From Chloroflexota bacterium (lineage in GTDB: Bacteria > Chloroflexota > Dehalococcoidia > SM23-28-2 > RBG-16-64-32), in NCBI GenBank assembly GCA_005880075.1, contig VBJT01000013.1, forward strand, positions 21,238-32,818: a stretch of DNA of 11,581 nt, written 5' to 3'. Shown in pieces: positions 1-5,042 of the stretch. Below the pieces are notes generated by a model. The model did not search any database and had not been told where the DNA came from. It saw only the letters and a list, made by a program, of their open reading frames with translations. Every line of letters starts with the position of its first letter. Within the stretch, counting starts at the first letter, position 1. Both the position numbers and the translations under genes were made by a program.

Positions 1-142
1 CGCGGTGAACGTCCGGATGGTGCCCGTGACCGGCATCCCATTACCGTTTGTGAGCCAGGGAGGCAGCTCGCTCCTCATGCTCTTCGCCGCGCTGGGGCTG
101 CTTGAAGGGATCGTCCTCAGGCACCGAAAGCTCGAGTTTTAG
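1..142 (+). CDS. SEDS-family (FtsW/RodA/SpoVE) protein, C-terminal fragment
   Basis: Only the last 46 residues are present, read from base 2 to the TAG at 140-142. They contain PVTGIPLPFVSQGGSSLL, the conserved periplasmic-loop motif near the C-terminus of FtsW/RodA glycan polymerases (usually PVTGIPLPFVSYGGSS). A final hydrophobic helix (LMLFAALGLLEGIVL) and a short basic tail follow, as is normal for the family. These multi-pass membrane proteins polymerise lipid II into peptidoglycan during division or elongation. The usual Tyr before GGSS is Gln here. FtsW and RodA cannot be told apart from the fragment, so no symbol is given. The next gene begins 15 bases later on the same strand. Confidence 0.85.
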   Translation, partial: AVNVRMVPVTGIPLPFVSQGGSSLLMLFAALGLLEGIVLRHRKLEF

Positions 143-157
143 CGTAAACGGGCACTA

Positions 158-1000
158 ATGCCGAGAGCCATCGACGTCCACGTACACCCGCCGAACCCGA
201 GTGGAGAATCTCTGACGTCATCGAGGGAGGCCCAGCAATATTTCCGCACCGGCCCGCCTCCCGCATCCGCTGAAGAAGTGGCAGAGTATTACGCATCGCT
301 AGACATGATGGCGGTAGTATTCGACATCGATTCCGAGACTGCCACCGGGCGGCCGCCGACATCGAACGACTACTTTGCCGAGTTAATGGAACAGCACCCA
401 AAGCAGTTCATCGGGTTCGGCAGCGTAGACCCATGGAAGGGCCGCGCCGCCGTAAAGGAGGCGGAGCGCTGTGCGAAGCTAGGGCTGCGGGGTCTCAAGT
501 TCATGCCCAACATGCAACAGTTCTACCCGAACGAGAAGCGCTTCTACCCGCTGTGGGAAACCGCGCAGGAACTGGGTCTCGTCGTCCTATTTCATACCGG
601 CACGACCGGTGTGGGCGCCGGGCGGCCGGGGGGCGGTGGCATCAAGCTGAAGTACAGCCGGCCAATCCCGTACGTGGATGACGTCGCCGCCGACTTCCCG
701 GACCTTAGGATCATCATGGCGCACCCCTCGTGGCCGTGGCAGGAAGAACAGCTTGCGATGCTCGTGCATAAGCCAAACGTGTACATGGACCTGTCCGGTT
801 GGTCGCCCAAGTACTTTCAGCCGTCGCTCGTGCAGTACGCGAAGACGCTGATACAGGACAAGGTGCTCTTTGGCTCAGACTATCCCGTCATTAACCCTGA
901 GCGCTGGCTCACTGACTTCGAGGGCCTCGAATTCCCTGAGGAAGTCCGCAAGAAGATCCTTCTGGAAAACGCTTCGAAGCTCTTAGGCGTCGCTGTCTGA
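158..1000 (+). CDS. Amidohydrolase family 2 metal-dependent hydrolase/decarboxylase
   Basis: A 280-residue TIM-barrel protein of the amidohydrolase-2 type (the ACMSD / gamma-resorcylate decarboxylase fold). Visible metal-site motifs, in order, are DVHVH (His8, His10) at the end of strand 1, LFHTG (His146), MAHPSWPW (His189) and FGSDYP (Asp241), which together form a complete mononuclear metal site. The segment GLKFMPNMQQFYPN (112-125) and the block DLSGWSPKYF (211-220) are typical of a widespread uncharacterised subgroup. Length is normal for the family. The reaction and substrate cannot be read from the sequence; hydrolysis of a C-N or C-O bond or decarboxylation are both possible. The protein should be cytoplasmic: no signal peptide is seen. 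It starts 15 bases after the SEDS gene and has no obvious Shine-Dalgarno sequence, so it may be co-transcribed from upstream. Confidence 0.88.
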   Translation: MPRAIDVHVHPPNPSGESLTSSREAQQYFRTGPPPASAEEVAEYYASLDMMAVVFDIDSETATGRPPTSNDYFAELMEQHPKQFIGFGSVDPWKGRAAVKEAERCAKLGLRGLKFMPNMQQFYPNEKRFYPLWETAQELGLVVLFHTGTTGVGAGRPGGGGIKLKYSRPIPYVDDVAADFPDLRIIMAHPSWPWQEEQLAMLVHKPNVYMDLSGWSPKYFQPSLVQYAKTLIQDKVLFGSDYPVINPERWLTDFEGLEFPEEVRKKILLENASKLLGVAV

Positions 1001-1076
1001 GACTGCCTGAACCGATACGGTTGCGTTAGCAAAGCCGCGCCTTCGGTTATGCTTCGCTGCCGGGACGTGTTCTATC

Positions 1077-1338
1077 GTGCGAGCAGCGATGGCTGCGTTG
1101 ACCAACGGACCGGGGCCAAGAACGGCGGCGATAGAGCACCGGCCCCCCTCGGCTCAATTGCGGGAAAAGGCGCCTAAGCAGCCGCACAGACCTCCTCCAC
1201 TGCCCCCGGCCTTACTCGCGGAGGTCGTGGGCGCATTCGCGCTCACCGCCGTGGCGGCGGGCGGCGAGGTGATCGCGGCGATTGCCGGGGAGAACGAGGT
1301 AGGAAGACCGGCGCGAGCGGTAGCGCCCGGCCGTTACG
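1077..1338 (+). pseudogene. Aquaporin/MIP family, N-terminal fragment (separated by frameshift)
   Basis: From GTG 1077 (alternative ATG 1089) this frame encodes a Pro/Arg-rich N-terminus of about 42 residues and then LLAEVVGAFALTAVAAGGEV, the first transmembrane helix of an aquaporin-type channel (family pattern LLAEx-GTFxLxFxAAG). It runs on through ENEVGRPARAVAPG, which in the family leads into helix 2. Homology stops in this frame at about 1331 and resumes in another frame at PAVTLSFALRG. Helix 2 and the first half-helix up to the Asn of NPA are missing. The piece cannot make a channel alone. It belongs with the 1339-1830 fragment as one broken gene. Confidence 0.7.
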
Positions 1339-1830
1339 TTGTCGTTTGCGCTGCGAGGCGGCTTCCCCTGGGTCAGGGCGCCTGCGTACTGGCTCGCTCA
1401 GATGGGCGGTGCGGTGCTCGCCGCAGTGATGCTGCTCTTTACGTTTGGATCTGTGAGAGACCTGGGTGCGAACCAACCGCACTATGGAATCGGTCCATCG
1501 CTGGTCATGGAGATATTCCTTACGGGCCTACTAATTACCGTTATTCTCGGTACGGCGAACCGCAAGGGGACAGTGGGGGCCAATGCCGCGCTGGCGGTCG
1601 GTGGGACGATAGCGCTGGCCGGGCTAATCGGATCGCCGATAAGCGGGGCTTCCATGAACCCCGCCCGCTCGCTCGGGCCCGCTCTCGTCTCGGGCGCCTT
1701 GAGTGATGTGTGGCTGTACGTGGTCGGGCCTCTTGCCGGCGCGCTGATTGCTGTTTTGCTGATCTGGCTGTTGAACGGGCCGCCCAATTGGGAAGAGGCG
1801 GAAGCTGAGAGCGGCAGCGACGGCAAATAG
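1339..1830 (+). CDS. Aquaporin/MIP channel, C-terminal fragment of a broken gene
   Basis: A 163-residue reading frame carrying most of an aquaporin: FALRGGFPWVRAPAYWLAQ (third helix entry), MEIFLTGLLITVILGTA (fourth helix), AALAVGGTIALAG (fifth helix), the second pore motif SGASMNPARSLGPAL with NPA at residues 107-109 and the selectivity-filter Arg110, then VVGPLAGALIAVLLIWLL (last helix). The TTG at 1339 is only a formal start. Read upstream in this frame, codons give RPAVTL after a TAG at 1321, so the first NPA motif has lost its Asn. Intact members conduct water or small uncharged solutes, but this copy lacks helix 2 and half of the first re-entrant loop, so a working channel is unlikely unless the lesion is a sequence error. 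It converges with the next gene, 17 bases away. Confidence 0.75.
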   Translation: MSFALRGGFPWVRAPAYWLAQMGGAVLAAVMLLFTFGSVRDLGANQPHYGIGPSLVMEIFLTGLLITVILGTANRKGTVGANAALAVGGTIALAGLIGSPISGASMNPARSLGPALVSGALSDVWLYVVGPLAGALIAVLLIWLLNGPPNWEEAEAESGSDGK

Positions 1831-1847
1831 CGTCGTCTATTCGGGCT

Positions 1848-2261
1848 CTACTGCGGCGGCGACGTGATGCCCCACTGCCGCCAGTCGTAGATCTGCAACC
1901 CCAGCGTCAGACGCGGCTCCCAACCGACCGACTTGTATTGCGGGAACTTCTCGCGGACCATCGCCCAGGCGCGCTCTTGCTCCTCGCCCTCGGCGGGCTC
2001 CGCATTACAGCGAAGCAGGACACCTTTGAGGAGCGCCCAGTTGTCGTCGTAATGGTCGATGAGGACGGCAACCTTCCCGCTTGAGCGCACGCCCTCAGCG
2101 CTGGCGTATTTCTGGCCGATGTCGACGTAGACCGTTGACTCGCCGTCGAAGACGGGGCAAACAGGAATGGCGTGTGGCTCGCCGTTGGGCCGGGCGGTGG
2201 CGATGCGGCAGACGCGTGCTTCGCTTATGAACTCCTTGACGGATTCGGGAAGCGGGTCCAT
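1848..2261 (-). CDS. PPOX-class (pyridoxamine 5'-phosphate oxidase fold) protein, Rv0121-like
   Basis: A 137-residue protein with the split-barrel flavin/F420-binding fold. ARVCRIATARPNGEPHAIPV (15-34) is the diagnostic N-terminal strand pair, followed by FDGESTVYVDIGQK and VAVLIDHYDDNWALL. The last of these closely resembles the LVDHYDxDWSxLWW block of the probable F420-dependent Rv0121 family, although the WWVR that follows in that family is LKGVLLR here. Members are cytoplasmic homodimers that bind FMN, F420 or sometimes haem, and the substrate is unknown. The ATG at 2261 directly follows a TAA (2264-2262) in the frame that encodes the expected radA C-terminus (TAAATG), which implies tight translational coupling to radA. 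No promoter is seen between the two genes. Confidence 0.82.
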   Translation of the reverse strand: MDPLPESVKEFISEARVCRIATARPNGEPHAIPVCPVFDGESTVYVDIGQKYASAEGVRSSGKVAVLIDHYDDNWALLKGVLLRCNAEPAEGEEQERAWAMVREKFPQYKSVGWEPRLTLGLQIYDWRQWGITSPPQ

Positions 2262-2324
2262 TTATGCCAGGGCGAGTCTAACGGCATCTCGAAGGGTCGG
2301 CGCCGGCATGACGGTGATGCCCGA
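2262..2324 (-). pseudogene. Displaced C-terminal tail of RadA
   Basis: In the frame ending at TAA 2264-2262 the sequence reads GITVMPAPTLRDAVRL, which fits the conserved last strand and helix of RadA proteins (pattern GIxVxxVxTLxEAL). It overlaps the out-of-frame end of the annotated radA frame. The intervening LGFxxxIVP-like segment of about 11-18 codons is absent, so a deletion whose length is not a multiple of three is inferred. That this frame ends exactly one base before the PPOX ATG supports it as the ancestral radA end. Confidence 0.7.
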
Positions 2325-3591
2325 CCGCGCGCTCGGCCTCGGCCAGACGGCGTTCGAGCTGGGAGACCGAGCGCAGCTCGCCGGACAGACCGATCTCGCC
2401 GAGGGCGATGATGTCGCCGGTGATGGGCTTGTCGCGCTGCGACGAGACGATCGCCAGCGCGAGGCCGAGGTCGGCTGCCGGCTCGCGGACGCGCAGGCCG
2501 CCGACGACCGAGGCGATGATGTCCTGCGACGCCAGCGGGAGGCTGAGGCGACGGCTGAGGACGGCAGAGATGAGAATCAGGCGGTTCACGTCGAGGCCGT
2601 TGGCTGTGCGGCGCGGCGCCGGCGTGACGGTCGGGCTGGTGAGCGCCTGGACCTCGACGAGCATCGGCCGGCTGCCTTCAAGCGTCGCTACGATCGCGGA
2701 CCCAACGGCATCCCGCGCTCGCTCTGCGATGAAGGCCTGCGAAGGGTTCTCGACCGCTTGCATGCCCTCGCCTGTCATTTCGAAGACTCCTATCTCATCG
2801 ACGGAGCCGAAGCGGTTCTTTACGCCGCGCAGAAGGCGGTAGCTGCTGAAGCGCTCGCCTTCGAGGTAGAGGACGACGTCGACGATATGCTCGAGCAGGC
2901 GCGGGCCTGCGATGTCGCCGTCCTTGGTGACGTGGCCGATGATGAAGACCGGGATGCCGGTGGTCTTGCCCCAGCGCATCAGCTCGAGCGCGGACTGGCG
3001 GAGCTGGGCGACGGTGCCGGGCGCCTGCGCAGCAGCCTCGGTGTAGACCGTCTGGATGGAGTCGACGACGAGGGCCGCGGGGGCGAGTGAGTCGGCGCGG
3101 CGGAAGACTTCCTCGAGGTTCGTCTCGGGCAGGACGAAGAGGCCCTCGCCGGAGAGGCCGAGGCGCTCGCAGCGGAGCTTGAGCTGGGCGGCGCTCTCCT
3201 CGCCGGAGACGTAGAGCGTTGGGCGGCCGTTGGCGATGCCAGCGGCTACCTGGAGGAGAAGCGTTGACTTGCCGATGCCCGGGTCGCCGCCAACGAGGAC
3301 GAGCGAGCCCGCGACGATGCCGCCGCCGAGGACGCGGTCGAACTCGGGGAGACCGGAGGGCAGGCGGGGCTCGTCTGCGCCTGACAGGCTGGCGAGCTCG
3401 ACCGGCTGGGTGCGGGTGCCTTCGCGCCGGCCGGGTGCCGCGGAGCGCGGGACGGGGAGGACTTCGACGAAGGTGTTCCAGGCAGCGCAGCCGGGGCAGC
3501 GGCCGAGCCACTTGAGGCTCTCTTGGCCGCATTCGGAGCAGGCGAAGGTCGTGCGCGCGGGCCTGGAGCTGACGGTGGCCATTGCGGGCAT
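2278..3591 (-). CDS. radA: DNA repair protein RadA (Sms), C-terminus altered by frameshift
   Basis: A 437-residue RadA: a C4 zinc finger CSECG...CPGC (Cys18, 21, 32, 35), a RecA-like ATPase with Walker A GDPGIGKST (102-110), Walker B ALVVDSIQ (173-180), the RadA-specific KNRFG (258-262), and a C-terminal Lon-protease-like domain ending near LGEIGLSGELRSVSQLERRL. RadA is a hexameric helicase that promotes branch migration in recombinational repair. Family members normally continue after this point with a segment like EAxRLGFxxxIVP, then a tail like GIxVxxVxTLxEAL. Here the frame instead reads AVGHHRHAGADPSRCR and stops, while the missing tail appears in another frame (2262-2324). ATG 3582 (fourth residue) is a better start than 3591, because a -10-like CATAAT ends 7 bases before it and family members start close to the zinc finger. 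The PPOX gene follows. Confidence 0.93.
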   Translation of the reverse strand: MPAMATVSSRPARTTFACSECGQESLKWLGRCPGCAAWNTFVEVLPVPRSAAPGRREGTRTQPVELASLSGADEPRLPSGLPEFDRVLGGGIVAGSLVLVGGDPGIGKSTLLLQVAAGIANGRPTLYVSGEESAAQLKLRCERLGLSGEGLFVLPETNLEEVFRRADSLAPAALVVDSIQTVYTEAAAQAPGTVAQLRQSALELMRWGKTTGIPVFIIGHVTKDGDIAGPRLLEHIVDVVLYLEGERFSSYRLLRGVKNRFGSVDEIGVFEMTGEGMQAVENPSQAFIAERARDAVGSAIVATLEGSRPMLVEVQALTSPTVTPAPRRTANGLDVNRLILISAVLSRRLSLPLASQDIIASVVGGLRVREPAADLGLALAIVSSQRDKPITGDIIALGEIGLSGELRSVSQLERRLAEAERAVGHHRHAGADPSRCR

Positions 3592-3619
3592 TATGGGCTA
3601 GGGGTCACGGGCGGGACAA
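3590..3619 (-). promoter_or_regulatory. Putative leaderless promoter of radA
   Basis: On the minus strand TTGTCC (3619-3614) is followed after 18 bases by CATAAT (3595-3590), a five-of-six match to TATAAT. Seven bases later comes ATG 3582, so transcription would start at or next to the A of the start codon. There is no Shine-Dalgarno sequence before either candidate radA start, which agrees with leaderless initiation. This is inference from spacing only. Confidence 0.4.
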
Positions 3620-4059
3620 CGGCGGGATGGCACTCGTCCACAAAATAGCGGCGAATCGGGTCGATCAAAGGAAATCGAGGGTCGATCAATGGTGGTTTCG
3701 TGTGTGGGGACTGATTGGTTTTGGGGTTTGTATTTGCTGTCTGATTGAGTCGGGGCGAAAATTTTCATTTCACCCATTTTCGTTCGTAGCGAGCGGCCGC
3801 TTCTCTGATTGTGTCCCAATCATCAATAGGGGCCCGAGATTCAATCCATCCGCCTCGTCGGGCGAGTTCAAGGGTACTTGACAGATTAAATTCGTTTGGC
3901 AATTTTGACGTTTTTTAATGGATACAGAATGTATATTTCCCGCTCCGTTAAACCAAACTGGACCCCTTTTTGCCCAAGTGCCCCTGCTGCCGCCCATGGC
4001 CAAATGATAACGAACTGATCGGGGAAGTCTAAGGGGGGAATGGCACTGTTTAGTGCCGA
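3592..4059. other. Intergenic region, A/T-richer than flanks, no supported gene
   Basis: About 470 bases between radA and the first DUF5317-like gene. From about 3690 to 3960 the sequence is visibly richer in A and T than the rest of the window, with runs such as ttttcatttcacc and gacgttttttaatgg. The 99-residue frame at 3582-3881 has no recognisable domain or good start and is not called. A TTGACA at 3878-3883 and a TTGACG at 3905-3910 have no convincing -10 partners. An AAGGGGGG at 4031-4038 precedes ATG 4040, which opens only an 8-codon frame (MALFSAEC). The region may hold the control sequences for both divergent neighbours. Confidence 0.5.
3658..3692. repeat. Direct repeat GGGTCGATCAAWGG, 21-base period
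   Basis: GGGTCGATCAAAGG at 3658-3671 and GGGTCGATCAATGG at 3679-3692 differ at one base and are exactly 21 bases apart, two helical turns. They lie about 75-110 bases upstream of the radA start on the minus strand. Two same-face direct repeats at this distance are a common form of transcription-factor binding site, but no regulator is identified. Confidence 0.45.
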
Positions 4060-4220
4060 GTGCTAAGTGCGGTCAAATCGGCGCGGATTCCTCCAAAGGC
4101 GGACAGGTGGCTGTCAGCAGATTGCTTAGCGGATAAGCGGATTGACTGCGGCGCGATTAGTACGTGGATTGCGGCGGCGTCGCTGGAATTGCAGTTGCTT
4201 TTTGACCTTCGGATCGGGAC

Positions 4221-4605
4221 GAGCGCGATGATCATCTGGTTAGCGCCGTTAACGCTGTTTTCCGCGAGGCTGCTGTGGCAACGGATGCCTCGACTGGGCA
4301 CTTGCGTGCTGTTCCGCGGAAGAGCCGCCGTTTCGCTGCTTCTTGGTTCGTCTGCGGGGCCATGGCTGTTGCTGCTCGACGCCGGGATTGCCTGCAACGC
4401 GGCCGTCACGCTGGCCAACGGCGGGTTTATGTCGTTATCCGCGCATTGGAGGCGGAGGGGGCCGGCGCGTTCGCTGTGGGTGCAGAGGCAGAGCGGGCAA
4501 CGGCTTCTGTTTCTGGCCGATAATTTTGGCAACCGATTCGTGAGGTTCAGGGTGGGCGATGTATTCCTCACAATCGGGATCGTCATCTCGTTCTTTGGTT
4601 TGTAG
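4221..4605 (+). repeat. Dispersed gene-length repeat, copy 1 (partner 9000-9384)
   Basis: The DNA is closely similar to 9000-9384, with long near-identical tracts such as gagcgcgatgatcatctgg at the left edge and ggccggcgcgttcgctgtgg in the middle. Similarity ends close to the stop codon. On the left, a further short match (gcagattg near 4115 and 8989) lies beyond about 95 bases that are present here and absent in copy 2. Confidence 0.75.
4228..4605 (+). CDS. DUF5317-like membrane protein, copy 1
   Basis: From ATG 4228 the gene encodes 125 residues, the same length as copy 2 at 9007-9384, with 102 of 125 residues identical by eye. It has hydrophobic helices near 1-20, 27-45 and 46-65, then the family hallmarks NAAVTLANGGFM (in the family usually NGGxMPV), LLFLADNFGN and VGDVFLTIGIVISF (family pattern SxGDVLLxxG). 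The match to DUF5317 is from recalled pattern; function is unknown. The open frame extends upstream to GTG 4060. Its extra residues include WIAAASLELQLLF, which resembles the N-terminal helix of full-length DUF5317 proteins, so the true protein may be up to 181 residues. Relative to copy 2 it has drifted more at conserved positions (MSLS for MPVS, RGR for WGI), suggesting relaxed constraint. Confidence 0.65.
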   Translation: MIIWLAPLTLFSARLLWQRMPRLGTCVLFRGRAAVSLLLGSSAGPWLLLLDAGIACNAAVTLANGGFMSLSAHWRRRGPARSLWVQRQSGQRLLFLADNFGNRFVRFRVGDVFLTIGIVISFFGL

Positions 4606-4873
4606 AAGTCGATGAAAAGGCCGGTGGTGGGTAGTGAGAGTGAATAGAAGAGTCTCACAACCGATTACCTGCGGTGCACCGGATAAACGGATGATCCACG
4701 CACCAGGCCCGGCCCCGCCCCAGATCCCTTCGCGGAGGAGCGCTCTCCCACGCACGGGGGTCGTCGTCGCTCAGGATGACGCGCTGTCAGGCGGAGAGGG
4801 TGCCTGCGGCGCTACGGGTGGACCACGAGCAGGACAAGCGGGACTTGGTCCCAAGGCGCGAAGGCGCGAGGGC
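4606..4873. other. Intergenic region with inverted and tandem short repeats
   Basis: No supported gene. GGGAC-ttg-GTCCC at 4840-4852 is a perfect 5-bp hairpin. It is followed directly by two tandem copies of AAGGCGCG (4853-4868) just upstream of a promoter. Around 4722-4800 the fragments gatcccttcgcgg and gctcaggatgacg recall the GATCCTTCG...CTCAGGATGAC intergenic repeat found in many bacterial genomes, but the copy is degenerate and that match is from memory. Open frames here on either strand lack family signals. Confidence 0.4.
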
Positions 4874-4901
4874 TTGACACTTAAACTTAACGGCTTATAT
4901 G
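4874..4901 (+). promoter_or_regulatory. Putative sigma-70-type promoter of the secreted PPC/RTX gene
   Basis: A consensus TTGACA (4874-4879) is separated by 16 bases from TATATG (4896-4901, four of six to TATAAT). Predicted transcription start is near 4908. AGGAAGGA follows at 4920-4927 and GTG at 4936, a normal ribosome-site-to-start distance. This is the best promoter in the window and sits directly ahead of the secreted repeat protein gene. Confidence 0.6.
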
Positions 4902-4935
4902 CTGGCGCACTATCTGGGCAGGAAGGACGAGTGAG

Positions 4936-5042
4936 GTGAGCAGGCTGAGGCGGTCGCATTCCCGAGACTGGAAAGTGCTGAAGTTAGTCATGGGCAAACG
5001 CCGACTCCGCCGGCGAACGATAATTTCGCGGACGCGACCGTT
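4936..5042 (+). pseudogene. Probable true 5' end of the secreted protein gene, out of frame
   Basis: GTG 4936, 8 bases after AGGAAGGA (4920-4927), opens a frame reading VSRLRRSHSRDWKVLKLVM. This looks like the basic n-region of a signal peptide but is not followed by a hydrophobic core: the frame turns into KRRLRRRT. The downstream frame, open from 4935 but with no ATG, GTG or TTG before 5043, reads HGQTPTPPANDNFADATVV, the expected mature N-terminus. The simplest reading is that a hydrophobic segment was lost near 4985-4995 together with the frame. Confidence 0.5.

Noticed and set aside
117..401. 94-codon minus-strand frame opposite the amidohydrolase start
   Set aside because: Lies entirely against a well-supported gene and shows no domain.
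2167..3090. 307-codon plus-strand frame over radA
   Set aside because: Arg/Asp/Ala-rich antisense shadow of radA; every radA motif is on the other strand.
3582..3881. 99-codon plus-strand frame in the A/T-richer region
   Set aside because: No homology, poor start, ends in unstructured sequence; includes the direct repeat.
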